DNA from: Symbiodinium natans
Lineage: Eukaryota; Sar; Dinophyceae; Suessiales; Symbiodiniaceae
Reading direction: 5' to 3'
Length of the DNA stretch: 64,000 nucleotides
Assembly: GCA_905221605.1 (NCBI GenBank)
Contig: CAJNDS010000646.1
Coordinates: 667,397-731,396 of the forward strand
Each line of letters starts with the position of its first letter. Position 1 is the stretch's first letter. The notes below the pieces were generated by a model that was given only the letters and a program-made list of their open reading frames with translations, ran no database searches and had not been told where the DNA came from. The translations under genes were made by a program, and so were the position numbers. Of this stretch, positions 23,270 to 34,924 are shown in pieces.

Positions 23270-24130
23270 AGCCCTCGAACCCCTCGTTTGCGTTATAGGC
23301 TTTCTCAGAGTGCCACGGCGCGACCCACCCATGAAGTGGTCGTGGGTCGCGCTGTCACCGTGGATCCCACCCCAGCCACCCAAAGTCCAGGTTTATCGTG
23401 GTTTATAGTGGTCTACCCCCCAACCCCCCTATCAAGGGGGCTTCATGTGGGCCCAGAGACTGTCCTGGAAGGAAACCTTGCATGGAGCAGGGAACCAGGA
23501 TGGCACGGGCCTTCAAGAAGCCACGTACAAGGCCACAGCGGAGGGGACCCCAGGACTGGCCGGAAAGGTCGTGATTCCAAGAAATGTTTCGAGCGCCAAT
23601 CTTTTGCCAGGGTCACCTTGGGCTGGGACTCCCGGCCCCGCCCCCCCTTTGAAAACCCCCGCCAGGGTCGCGCTCCCCCAACGGTTGTAAAAAGGCTGTT
23701 TGCTTGAAGCTCTGAAGGTCCATATATCGAAGAATTACACCAATGTTGAATTTACAAGACCACATTTCAATTAGCCGCTAGCCTCCATGACTCCTGTTGA
23801 AGTCGCAGTCGTCCTGGGGCAGGGGGTCGCCCTTTATAGCCTCGCCAGGGTCGCGCGCAATGGCCGGGACACCCCGCCGGTCGCGCGCAGTGGCTACGCT
23901 CCCGGGCCGGGAATGCTCGGGCGCAGTGGCTGCCAGGGCCGGTCATCCACTTAAGGACCCGGGATTCCCCCCACCGGTGCGCGCGCAACGGCTGCCGGGG
24001 CCGCGCCTGAAGTTCAGGGTAACGCCATTATACTCATCGTGCCCCATGGCCAGCAGGGATGCATCAGGTATGGCAGACTCGATCTGTTTGGCAAAGCAAG
24101 CAGATCGGTAGCGTTCAGAAGTACCTGCCA
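23270..24130 (+). other. GC-rich heptamer-poor patch with degenerate tandem units
   Basis: GC content rises and heptamers are absent. Between about 23825 and 24010 a GTCGCGCGCARTGGC-type block recurs four times at roughly 35-75 bp spacing, and a related GCCAGGGTCGCGCTCCC occurs at 23659. Open frames of up to 139 codons (23288-23707) exist on the + strand and competing frames on the - strand. None is recognised. A - strand copy of the CCCCC/GGGGG hairpin of repeat C lies at 23408-23440. Confidence 0.55.
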
Positions 24131-24289
24131 TCGCCTTGTGCGGGCGGCCTATGGTTTAGGGTGTAGGGTTGAAGGAGAAACCCTAAACCTTACCCCCCCT
24201 TCAATGGGCCAAGGATCATAGATCGCAACTGGTGGGGCAACTCAGTGCCGTGGTCGATCTTTTTGGGGGCCCTCGTAAACACTTGGGAC

Positions 24290-24318
24290 TTTTTTTTTTT
24301 TTTTGGGGGGGGGGGGGG
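24290..24318 (+). repeat. T15G14 homopolymer pair
   Basis: Fifteen T followed immediately by fourteen G. Confidence 0.85.
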
Positions 24319-25462
24319 TTTAAGGGGTTTAAGGTTTTTGGGCAGGTTTCAGGATTTAGGGAGGGGCAGAAAGGGCAGCAGTCGAGTCCCTTGTGAAAAG
24401 GGAGGGTGGATTAGGGGTTTAGGGTTTTCGGGATTCGGGGTCTAGGGGTTTACGCGATTGGGCACACCGGTATCCCCCAACACTTTGAGCGTGCCCCGAA
24501 ATTCCCTAAACCCGAAACCGGCCCAAGCCCGAAACGATAAACCCAAACCCTAAACCTTAAGCTTTTATGGGGGAAACCTATGGGTTTAGCGAAGGGGGCG
24601 CTGCAGGAACCTGCTCGTTGATAAACTCGGCCTCCTGGCGCAGAGTTTAGGGTTTAGGGTGCGCGGTTTAGGGTTCGAGTCCAAGATTTCTGGAGCAGTT
24701 TTTGGATACTTGGCCCCGGCCCTGAGCCCAATATTGAAAGTCGAGGACTGTCAATATTTCAATACTGGGGCCTGGCCGGGATCCGAAGATTGCCTCAGCT
24801 ATTCTCACCAGCAATCCTGGATCTTGGATTCCATCCAAAATTGATTATGAACGTTTCCAGTACTCTATGGTAATAGAACAGGCCACTCTTCCCTTCCCCC
24901 GTCTTGGAAATTCCACGTTTATAGATCCATTGTTCAGAGCATTTCGGTGTATGCCAGACAATCGTACCTTGTCGCCGTCTCAAATCATGCACTTACACCC
25001 CCCCCCATTACAACGTACAAAACTTTACATAGAATCTTCAAAATTAACCTCATATGATCACACAGTTGTTGAGCCTTACAAACCCTAAGACCCTATAAAC
25101 CTTAAACCCTAAACGCCCAGGTTGAAATTAAAGCCATGCCAACCCTGCAGTCACTGGATGCACTCGGTGGCCTGCGAGGCGGTTTAGGGTTTAGGGTGCA
25201 GGGTTTTGAGTTTTAGGGTTAAGTTTAGGGCTTTAGGGTTTCGGGTTTAAGGTTTTTAGGCTTTGGGGTGTTTAGGGTTGAGGGTTTGGGGTTGAGGGTT
25301 TGGGGTTTTGGGGTTTAGGGTTTTGGGGATTTAGGGGTTCTAGGTTTGAAGTCTTTCGGCTCTTAGCATCGCAAGTGTGTGTAGGACAGTAACCAGCTGG
25401 GCCCAGCCCCAAACAGGCTCAGCCCAACAAGCGCAGGGGAGACGTTACTGTATGTTCTTCGC

Positions 25463-25636
25463 ATGGCTCTGCGTTTGGATCGTGCTTTCGACCACAGCGA
25501 GTTGGGTGAGCTGGGAACAGAAAGTGGACAAGCAGTGCATGAGGTATGGAAGCTCATCGCTCTGTCGATGTTCTTGCGTGGTCTGCGCAGGACACTTATG
25601 CAAAGACGGCTTTCAGTCACCTCATCGCCCATTTAG
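25463..25636 (+). CDS. Unrecognised 57-codon open frame
   Basis: The frame begins MALRLDRAFDHSELGELG and ends just as it meets a TTTAGGG unit, which supplies the stop. Amino-acid composition is mixed rather than repeat-like, with a Leu-rich segment LIALSMFLRGLRRTLM that could be amphipathic. No domain, signal peptide or start context supports a gene. It could be an exon or an exon relic, or chance. It is listed because it is one of the few non-repeat frames in this segment. Confidence 0.15.
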   Translation: MALRLDRAFDHSELGELGTESGQAVHEVWKLIALSMFLRGLRRTLMQRRLSVTSSPI

Positions 25637-26005
25637 GGCTGGGGGGGGGGGCTTGGGGCGTGTGCGCTCGGGTGCGCTCGAAAACACGAAACTGCACAAT
25701 GGGGTTGTTCTAGATTAGGGTTTCGGGTCTGTGGAAATTAGGGTTCTTCTATCGATACCGTTCTAGGGTGAACTTCGTCTGCAGTGGATCCCCCAAAAGG
25801 AAATGCTAAGCTAGAACAACCCCAATTTGGGGGTTTGGGGTTTGGGGGTTTAGGGTTTACGGATTTAGGGTTTAGGGACTTCGGACCGAACCCTACAGCC
25901 CTGAAACCCTACAGCCCTGAAACCGCAAGCTCTCCGAAGCTCCCAGCCCTACGCCCTGGCATTCCATGGATTTGGCTTCCTACATGGGGATTTACGACAG
26001 GGAAG

Positions 26006-26075
26006 GCCCCAAATAAAGAGTAGGATGCCCTTCTAAAGAGGACCCCAATGAGGCACCCCTGAATCTCGGAAACCC
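26006..26075 (+). repeat. Dispersed repeat E, copy 1
   Basis: AAAGAGTAGGATGCCCTTCT, then AGAGGACCCCAATGAGGCAC, then AATCTCGGAAACCCT. Matches 47376-47445 with scattered substitutions and small indels. Confidence 0.8.
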
Positions 26076-26606
26076 TGAACAATAACCCTCAATAAACCCT
26101 AAACTCTAAACCCTAAACCCGAAACCCTAACCTGAAACCCTAAATCCTAAACTCTAAACCCTAGACCCTAAACCCCCGTATTCCCCGCTGTTCATGGAGT
26201 CGCAGGCTCCATGACTGGGAGTTTGCAGATCGAGCTTGAGCCGACCAACAAACGTATCAGCGCCCAAGGCCGGGTGTTAGGGTTGAGGGTTTAGGGTTTA
26301 GAGTTGTGTGGGCGCTGGCCGGCACCTCAGTCCGTGCTGAAAAGGGTTTAGGGTTTAGGGTTTGGGGTTTTGAGTTTTTGGGTTTTGCGGTTTTTGGGTT
26401 GTAGGGCTTGAGTGTTTACGGTTTTTTCGGCTGTGTTTTAGGGTCTTGTTCCTTGCGACCGGGCCCATACCTCACATGCGGACTTGCATTGTGGATAGCT
26501 CTGCTTGTTGCTGAACAACCTACTGAGCACACAAGCGTCCCCAAACCCCAAAACATCCTAAGCCTGACACCCTAAGCCCTAAGACCCTGAAGCACTTAAA
26601 GGATCA

Positions 26607-26672
26607 GGGGACTTGGTAAGTAGGGCTATAAGTAAGGTAACTATAGTTATAGTCACTTGTATCCCCAATTGA
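26607..26672 (+). repeat. Dispersed repeat F, divergent copy
   Basis: GGGGACTTGGTAAGTAGGGC then TATAAGTAAGGTAACTATAG. It resembles the copies at 50303-50355 and 53188-53243 only in part, so membership is tentative. Confidence 0.4.
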
Positions 26673-27322
26673 GGTACGTATAGCGCGATTTACTACGTCT
26701 CCTAAACCCTAGCCCTAAGCCTCAAACCCTAAACCCGCAACCCTATTTTCTAAGCCCCTTGATCCTCCGAGTAAGTCCCACTCCTCTTGTGGCAGGACTC
26801 TTGGGGGTCACCCAGACTTGCACGCTGCTCTGCTTAAAGGTTTAGGGTCTAGGGTTTAGGGTTTACGGTTTCTACTGTTTGCTCAAGAACCCCCCCCCCA
26901 AAAAAAAAAAAACAAAACAACAATCCTTATACGGCCCTTATATATTTGAATATTGTTGTTGTTATGTTTATTCTCCTTATTTTGCTCATTCTTAAGGGGT
27001 TCTTAAGCAAAAAGATAGATTGAGAGCTTAAACAACATTGGTTGATCTTTGAGAAATCCCAAAGCCCCAAACTCTCAAACCCCAAACCCGGAAACCCTCA
27101 AACTCCGGGTTTAGGGCTTCACATGAGTCGCTCTGTATTGGGATTGCTCAGAAGGTCCTTTCCATAAGGAATCCTGCTATAAACCCCAAACCCTACAACC
27201 CAGAAGAACCCTCGCCTTCACGAGCCGCCAGCTTTCTTTCGGACTGTCGTCGGCCTTGACTGGTTTAGGGTCTAGGGTTTAGGGTTTAGGGTTTAAGTAT
27301 AACCCCTAAACCCTGAACCTTA

Positions 27323-27378
27323 AACACCTTTTGTGTGCCGTTCTAGCTTCAACACCTTTTGTGTGCCGTTCTAGCTTC
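27323..27378 (+). repeat. Perfect 28 bp tandem duplication
   Basis: AACACCTTTTGTGTGCCGTT plus eight bases occurs twice back to back (27323-27350 and 27351-27378) without mismatch. Confidence 0.95.
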
Positions 27379-27995
27379 TCAGAGACCAACCTGTGCGAGC
27401 CCGGTTTGGGTTTAGGGTTGAGGGAATTCCGCCGTGTGTACAGGAAGATCGCTGCTGAGATGAGGTTCAGGTTCGCGAATTGGACACTGTGCGACATTTC
27501 CCATCATCGCTTTAAGGTTTAGGGTTGAAGGTCTAGAGTTATGCCCAGGTAAAAGCCTAGATCCTAAACTCTCCATTCGAACCCCGAAGCCCTAAACCCT
27601 CAACCCTCAAAGCCTAAAACCCCAAACCCTATATGAAAGGTTAATGATCATGGCCCACTCTTTTCGCGCCAAGCAACAACGAAAGTCTGGTAAGAACTGA
27701 TACTACTTTGATCATAGCCTCATGTGAAGGCTGTCTTGGATTCTGCACTTGATCATAGCCTTGGAGGAAGGCTGCATCAGATTCTACACATAATCATGGC
27801 CTAGAGGCCTATCTCGGAGAAATTATTTTAAAGACCCCCAACCACCTAAACCCTAGCCGGCGCCTGACGAGTCCTTGATAGGAAAGGGCTGAGGTTGAAG
27901 GCTCTGCCTCACTGCATGCACACTCCCCCTCAGCTGGAGCTGATCCCAGCTGCAGTCCTCAAAGGAGACGCGCGGATAGGCACATGATGAGAAAA

Positions 27996-28080
27996 CTTGC
28001 TGTGGACGCAAACTCTGGGGGTGACCCAGAGATCGGGAACCTCTCTTGCTGTGCATAACGAGCCTGGGGGCGACCCAGGT
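27996..28080 (+). repeat. Two tandem 50 bp units, each ending in a GGYGA-loop hairpin
   Basis: CTTGCTGTG begins each unit (27996 and 28046). Unit 1 folds CTCTGGG-GGTGA-CCCAGAG at 28013-28031; unit 2 folds CCTGGG-GGCGA-CCCAGG at 28063-28079. The loop is preserved and stem pairs differ in a compensated way. It sits in a heptamer-free patch. The role is unknown; a structured RNA or a piece of a mobile element are both possible. Confidence 0.7.
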
Positions 28081-28448
28081 ACACCTAACTGCTTAAACAC
28101 TTGTTAGCTACGCAATTTGCCGCGAAGGCCTCGCCTACACGCCGGGAACTGGAACCTCACCACATATTCCTGATGCAAAGTCCTCAACACTCAGGAGTTC
28201 TTGTTAGGGTTTCAGGTCATCAACCTCTGTCAACTCCTGCAACCAACGGCCGAATCTCTCATAGTAGATCTGCTGCTGCTGACAAGTTAGTTGCGCGACA
28301 TTGAAGTCGTAGCCTTCAACGTATAGCACAAAGGCAGCACTGGCGCCTGCCACATCATGGCTTGACGCTTCGTTGCCTCCCGTTTCGACCATCGCATCAC
28401 CCGCCCACCAAACCATGAGTCAGCAGCGGATGCGGCGAGGAGGAGGGC

Positions 28449-28539
28449 AACCCTAAACCCTAAACCCTAAACCCTAAACCCTACACCCTACACCCTACAC
28501 CCTAAACCCTAAACCCTAAACCCTAAACCCTAAACCCTA
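28449..28539 (+). repeat. Longest near-perfect CCCTAAA array
   Basis: About thirteen contiguous heptamers with no spacer. Three adjacent units in the middle (about 28483-28503) carry the same change, CCCTACA; the rest are canonical. It is interstitial: normal lattice sequence continues on both sides, so this is not a chromosome end. Confidence 0.95.
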
Positions 28540-31500
28540 CCAAGGCCTACCCAAGCCTAGCCAAGAGCACCCTCAGGCCTCTAAAGCCGGGAAACCCATA
28601 GGATGTGCAAAAGGGACCCTAAACACATTCGTGTTTAGGGTTTAGGGTTGCAAAGAAGCACGATAATTTTACTTGCTTTTCAGGGATTAAGTATCCCTAA
28701 ACCCTGAACCCTGAGCCTTGAACCCGAAACTTTTTCGGCCCGAAACCCTAAACCCTAAACCCGAAACCCGAAACCTAAACCCTAAACCCTACCTTAACCC
28801 GCAAAACGGAAACCCCGAGCCCGGAAACCCTCCAAACCCAGGCTCGCCTGGTGTATATCAAAGCCAGTGAGATTTCTTGTAGTGCCCGAGCCCTCCGAGG
28901 ACGTTCCGCAGGAATTTAGGGCTTTAGGGTGCAGAGTTTGAGGGTTTAGGGTTTCCGGGTTTAGGGCTTTAGGGTTTAAGGTGTATAGAGAGCCAGGGAG
29001 GGTTCAAGCTCAGCAGGTAACTTTTAAGCCTCTTTTCTGGCGAAACGGCTCTCCGTTCTTCTAGCCAACTTGACAAGTAGGCAAGCAGGGGTTGAAGCTA
29101 AGGGCTTTAATGTTGAACCCTAACCCCCTAAATCCCGAAACCCGAAACCCCAAGCAACAAACCAGAAACCGTATCCCCTAAACCCCAAACAGCCCAAGCC
29201 GCAATCCCCGAAACCCCCAAACACGACAGAACCTTGCCTTTCAAGCCGAAGCAGCAAGCTGACCTCTATCTGGTTCAGGGTTTTGGGTTTTGGGTTTTTA
29301 GGGTCCCGAAACCCTAAAGTGACCATCTATAGGACAATCTCAGGTGGGTTCAAGGTTTTTAGGGTTTAGGGTTTGGCCCCTCCCGGATCATGATGCCCCA
29401 AACTCCCCCTGAAGCCCAAAGAAGCCTAAACCGATCTCTGAACCCTGAAACCTTTACGGCCGGTAGCCCTGAGCCCTTAGACCCATAAGCTCAAAAAAGC
29501 AAACCAGAATCCTAAACCTGACACCCTAAACCCGACACCCTAAATCCTACATCCTAAACCCTAAACCCGGTTTCATTGCTTCCAGGACAGCTACTGCTTC
29601 CCTCCGGAGGAGGCGAGCTACCTGCATTCCATCGCGGGACTGACATCTGCAGGCGCTTCCGCTACGTTCGTGAGTTGCTTACTTAGCCAGTAGTTGAACT
29701 TTAGCCTTTTTGGGTTTCCTTTTTGGTCGGAATCATAAGTCTGACCTTTTTTCTTCCTTGGTTGTTGGAGAAGTAAGGTGGGGTTTAGCGCGTAGGGTTG
29801 AGGGTTCAGGCTTCAAGGTTTTGGGTTGAGGCTTGGGTTTAGGGTTTAGGCCAGGCTGTAGGGTTGAGGGTTCACGGTTTAGGGATGTCGGGTTCAGGGT
29901 TCATGCTTTTGGGCCCCTAAACCCATAAGGATTGAGGGACGATACTAGGGGCCCAGAACTTCCCTCAACCCTAAAACCTAAACTCTAAACCCTAAACCCT
30001 AAAGCCCTGTTTTGGAATGAGAAAGATATACAAGTCCTTAGATCCTAAGGGGGTGAGTTTAATCGGCGCTGAGTTCGTAAGTTTTCTGTTCTCTTTCCAG
30101 GGGTTTCTCAAGGCCCTCAAGGCTAGAGGGGCTTGATCGGGTTGTGGGGTTTAGGGTTTAGGGTTATGGGTTATGGGTTATGGGATGAGGGAAGTTCCGG
30201 GCCCCCCTATACCATTATGCTTATTTGGGTGTCAGGGGCTTTGTGGATCGAAGGTTTGTGCCTAGGTGCAACGTCTTTCCCCGTCCTCCACCCTGCACTC
30301 CCCCAAACCCGTAAGACCCTACAGCCCCTAAAAACCCTAAGCCCTAAACCCAGAAGCCCCAAGCTCTGAACCCTGAACCCTAAACCCCACAACCCCCACT
30401 CAACCCTCAATCCCCAACTACGTAAGGCTCTTGTCAGGAATCAAGAGCTTATATGAAGTAGGGCTAATCTTTGTTTTTAGGTGAGTGCAAAGACGGTTTG
30501 TTTTACATATGGTGAGTGTATATATTCAGAGGCCATTAGGGGATGCTAGTGGTATCAACCATGGGTCATACGCCTTTAAGGGCTTTCAGGGTTTATGGGG
30601 CAATAGGGCGTATATGAGGGCTTACATATAGGGTTGAACGGGTTTGCTAGGGACTCTGGGGCTTATAAGGGTTTAGGGTTCTTTGGGTTGCTGGGGTGTG
30701 AGCCACGAACTCAACCCTAAACCCTGAACCCGAAGCCTTTCACGCTGCACCGCAGGCGATCCAGTAATCGATCCTCCCAGCTTCAACGATGGTTGCCATA
30801 CTTGCCCGGAGGACTGTGGCACCCTCTCGCACGGGCACCTCGCCCTGTAAGTGATGTTGGGGTGCTACGCAGCCCTAAACCCTAAACCCTGAACCCTCCA
30901 GGCGCCACTCCCTTGTCCTTCAGGGCGGGTGCATGTCGAGTCGATCACCCGCATGGGAGGAGCCCGGGCTCCCTCAAGGTAGTTTGCGCTGTCTCACACA
31001 ACGGCCTTTAGAGTTTAGGTTGCGGAGATGTCAAAGGGACATTGAAGCATTTTAGGAAGGGTGAAACACCCATAACATGACGTGCACCCAAGTACCGAAA
31101 GCCCTCAACGATCACAGAGAAACCTCAAGTAGACTCGAAATCGCCCTGCGATGCGGATTCGCCCCACCCTAAAACAGGCCAGAATCTAGAACAATCCCCA
31201 GGTATCATAAACGGATACCTTTCTGAGACTAGTGAGGGTGGTCTTGCTGTGGGCATGTTGCTGTTTGCTCTTTCAGAATGCTGTGATCGAGGAAGCGTTG
31301 CGCATGTCCAGAGCCAATTGAGCCCTCAGGCGACGCAGACGAGGAATGCAGCCGATTGCCTAAACCCTGATAAACCCTCACCCGAATAAACCCAAGAACC
31401 CTAACAAACCCTAACAATTCCCAATAGACCCTCATAAACCCTAAACCCTGAACTCGAAACGTGCTTTCCATGTTGCATTGCCACGTGGCACACCCTACAC

Positions 31501-32549
31501 TCTACCTCGACCCCGAATTGCCAGTAGCAATGCCTGCGGTTTAGGGTTTAGGGTATATATATATAGGGTATATAGGCCTTTCAAGAGGGGCTGCAGTTCG
31601 CATGCGTGTTGGCGTGTAGCGTCATGTAGCGTCCCTTCGTGCAGCCAATGTTGTAGGCCACCAAGAAGCTCGGTTTGGATTTAGGGCTTAGGCCTAGATG
31701 CTAAACCTCAATCAAACCCTGTGCCCAAAACCCCTTGAAGCCTGAGGCACAGGGGTGTACCCCCTTGAAGCCTGAGGTACAGGGTCCCATGCGACTATCG
31801 GGTGGGCCGGTGTGGGTGCCCTTTGGGAACGATTGGCCCCAACTGCACAGCAACACCACCAGAGGCGTGGGTAGAGTGAGGGGGTTCTTGAGGGTTTTTG
31901 ACGGCTTTTCATTGTTTTTGAGAGTTTTGGTGGGTGGGCTTTTGGGTATTTGGGGCATGGGGTTGTAGGGTTTTCGGATGTTGGAGTCTAGAATCTAGAA
32001 TGTAAGGGTTCGGGGTTCCAAGGGTCTCGTGGGCTGGTCAAGTTTGAACAGACACTAAACCCCAAACCCTAAAGCCTATATAAACGCACTCCGAAACCCC
32101 TACAGCTGAAAATTCAAAAATCCGAAGCGCCCCGACACCCGAAGCCTACACGCTTAAACCCTAAACCCTAAAGCACTTTACGCTTAAACTGACGAGAGCT
32201 CAGCTGACCATATACATGGGCGCTCGAGCCTCTCGGACAGTGCCATGCCTGGCCCGTGGGCGAATCTACGCACCTGCGAGGGTCGTCCCGGCTGCGGCCA
32301 GACCCTGCCACCCACTGGCCTTGTTGGAGCTGGGGCCTTTTGGGGCCTCCACATGTTTTGTGAATCCTCGCAAAGCCTGGGGTGTTTCTTTGGGGCGTCT
32401 GGTGCCTTTTCAAGCTTCCTGGGGCCTTTTGCTGCATCTTGGGGCTTTTTGTTGCTTTGCTGTGAGTCTCTCACGCGGGGGCCGCTGCTACCCCCTGGCC
32501 CTTGCAGGTGTCTTTCAAAAACCCATAGCGCGGACACTGGGACAAGAGC

Positions 32550-32665
32550 AAAACGCCCCCCCTGCTAGGGGGTTTGGGGGTAGAACCCTAAACCCGAAAA
32601 GAGCCTATAGTTCGGGTGGGGGGTGGGGCTCTTAAGCTGCGCGAGCGCGCGTGCACGGATGCGCG
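32550..32665 (+). repeat. Dispersed repeat C, copy 2
   Basis: CCCCCCCTGCTAGGGGGTTT hairpin core, then AACCCTAAACCCG, then CTATAGTTCGGGTGGGGGGT, then GCGCGAGCGCGCG. The order matches copies at 17160 and 47940. Confidence 0.7.
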
Positions 32666-32879
32666 TCCTAAACCCTAAACCCGCCTTAACAGCTTTGGGG
32701 ATGCCAGGTGAGAATGCTCCCGGGCCAGTCGCAGGAGTGTGTCAGGCCCAGGAAAGCCGACGGCGACACGATTCTTTGTGAGGCGCGCTGTGGGCGTGGA
32801 GTTTTTTGCTTAAGGGGGCCTTTAGGGCTTTTTTTTGGGCGGGGGGGGGGGGGTTAGGGGTTTTGAGGGCTTTAGGTTG

Positions 32880-33077
32880 CGTGAGAGTGAGTGAGTGAGT
32901 GAGTGAGTGAGAGTGGGTGGGTGAGCGTGAGTGTGAGTGTGTGAGTGTGTGTGAGAGAGTGTGTGTGTGTGTGTGTGTGCTTGTGTGTGCTTGTGTGTGT
33001 GCTTGTGTGTGTGTGTGTGTGTTTGTGTGTGTGTGTGCTTGTGTGTGTGTTGTGTGTGTTTGTGTGCTTGTGTGTGC

Positions 33078-33115
<38 letters not shown>

Positions 33116-33920
33116 TGTGTGTGGTGTGTGTGTTGTGTGTGTGTGTGTGCTGTGTGTGTGTGCTTGTGTGTGTGTGTGTGTTGTGTGTGTGCTTGTGTGT
33201 GTGTGTTGTGTGTGTGTGGTGTGTGCTTGTGTGTGTGCTTGTGTGTGTGTGTGTGCTTGTGTGTGTGCTTGTGTGTGTGCTTGTGTGTGTGCTTGTGTGT
33301 GTGTGGTGTGGTTGTTGGTGGTTGTGTGTGTGTTGTGTGTGTTGTGTGTGTGTGTGTGTGTGGTGTGTGTGGTTGTGTGTGTGGTTGTGTGTGTGGTTGT
33401 GTGTGTGGTTGTGTGTGTGGTTGTGTGTGTGGTTGTGTGTGTGGTTGTGTGTGTGGTTGTGTGTGTGGTTGTTGGTGGTTGTGTGTGTGTGTGTGGTTGT
33501 GGTTGTGGTTGTGGTTGTGGTTGTGGTTGTGGTTGTGGTTGTGGTTGTGGTTGTGGTTGTGGTTGTGGTTGTGGTTGTGGTTGTGTGTGTGTGTGTGTGC
33601 TTGTGTGTGTGTGTGTGTCAGTGGTTGTGTGTGTGTGTGTCAGTGTCAGTGTCAGTGTCAGTGTCAGTGTCAGTGTCAGTGTCAGTGTCAGTGTCAGTGT
33701 CAGTGTGTGTGTGTGTGTGTGTGTGTCTGTGTGTGTGTGTGTGTGTGTTTATTTTTATCAGAGTGTGTGTGTGTGTGTCACACACATTGTGTGTGTGTCA
33801 CACAGTGTCAGTGTGTGTGTGTGTGTGTGTGTTTGTGTGTGTGTGTGGTTGTGGTTGTGGTTGTGGTTGTGGTTGTGGTTGTGGGTGTGGGTGTGTGTGT
33901 GTGTGTTTTTTGTTTTGTTT
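32880..33920 (+). repeat. Hierarchical (GT)n microsatellite block
   Basis: Successive sub-arrays: (GTGA)n at about 32885-32915; GT runs punctuated by CTT (32950-33300), settling into a GTGTGTGTGCTT 12-mer; a GTGTGTGTGGTT 12-mer repeated about nine times (33365-33475); a (GGTTGT) hexamer about 15 times (33495-33584); a (GTGTCA) hexamer about 11 times (33637-33702); (GT)n; then (GGTTGT)n again (33846-33885). Two GTGTGTGTCACACAC inverted spots lie near 33770-33805. All three + frames stay open (up to 357 codons of Val/Cys or Leu/Trp) only because the repeat lacks stop codons. Confidence 0.95.
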
Positions 33921-34858
33921 TTGTTTGTTGTTCGGGGTCGTAGGGGTAGGGGTTTTAGCGGTTTAGGGCTTGGCGGGCTTTCGGACTGTGAGGCGCAGGC
34001 TTTCTTGAGGGTGCTTTTGGCTTTTACAAGCTGATTTTTGGGTGCAGCTGGTGCTTAGCGTCTTAAGGTTTAGGATCTTCGGGTTTAGTTAGGGTGCAGG
34101 GTTTAAGGTTTAGGGTTTACGGTTTCAGGGGGTTTGGGGTTTAGGGTGTCCTTTTTTAGTCAGCTTTTAGCCCTCTTAGTCCCCTAAGTAGGGCTTCCCA
34201 TTAAGGGTTCCCAACTGTACATGTGGTGGCTTGTTCTAAGTCTTTCCTGATGACCTGACAAGAGTGTGGCCGGATCACTTGTTTTGCCAACATATAGTGT
34301 TTAAGAATAATCTGTCTGAACGAACACATATGGAAAAGGGTACAAACGGCATTCAATACGGATGCAAGCCACAGTAATGCAAATGAATGGTGTCAGGATC
34401 TGCTTACGAAGATCAGAATTCGAATAGTTTGGCATCCCTTGTAGAGATCAAGATATAACAGGAATCTATTCAATTAGGGCCCCTGAAACTCTAATCCCTA
34501 AACCCTTAAAGCTCTAATCCCTAAACCTCCAAACCCCAAAACCCTAAACCCCTGAAACGACTCCTGCGAGCCCTTTCAGGTGTGCATTGCCGTGGAGACA
34601 AATGCCTATGACACCAACTCCCTTGCCCCTCCTCAATCTCTGAGAGTAGAGGAGGCTGGGGTTTGTTGCTGTGTATTAGGGTTTAGGGTTTAGGGTTTGG
34701 GTGGGCCGTATGTTGGTGTGGGTCGGTACCCACAGGCTGAGCTGAAGCTTCCAAGGGGCGGTCTCGGGCTCGTCGCAACGACATGTCTATGGCAGCAGCA
34801 GCAAGGCGACTGGTTTCTCAGCTTAGCACACAACGAAGTAGTTGCTGTACATGTTCGG

Positions 34859-34924
34859 TGCTTGCATGCTGTTGCGTGCTGCTGTTGCATGCTGCTGTTG
34901 CATGCTGTTGTTGCATGCTGCTGA
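34859..34924 (+). repeat. 15 bp minisatellite
   Basis: About four units of a GTTGCATGCTGCTGT-like 15-mer, with one CTG/TTG change per unit. Its Cys/Leu-rich translation is treated as a by-product. Confidence 0.85.

Larger units (their letters stand above)
20005..32880. repeat. Heptamer lattice, segment 3
   Basis: CCCTAAA runs (for example 21270-21310, 26095-26175, 28449-28539, 28740-28795) and TTTAGGG runs (for example 21715-21845, 22745-22860, 25185-25330, 26340-26400, 27260-27295) alternate. Relatively heptamer-poor patches are 23270-24130, 24660-25075, 27640-28200, 30420-30560 and 32200-32560; no recognised gene is seen in them. The best non-repeat open frame is listed at 25463. Confidence 0.85.

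Noticed and set aside
27867-27895. Hammerhead-ribozyme-like core (CTGACGAG then GGAAA)
   Set aside because: The stem II between the boxes does not close with the required G-C pair and I could not find matching stems I and III; most likely chance.
28449-28539. A true telomere or chromosome end
   Set aside because: Arrays are short, degenerate, present on both strands and continue into non-telomeric sequence on both sides; nothing here is terminal.
32917-34034. Three overlapping open frames of 332-357 codons in the GT block
   Set aside because: All + frames stay open because (GT)n lacks stop codons; the products are only Val/Cys or Leu/Trp repeats and no single frame is favoured.
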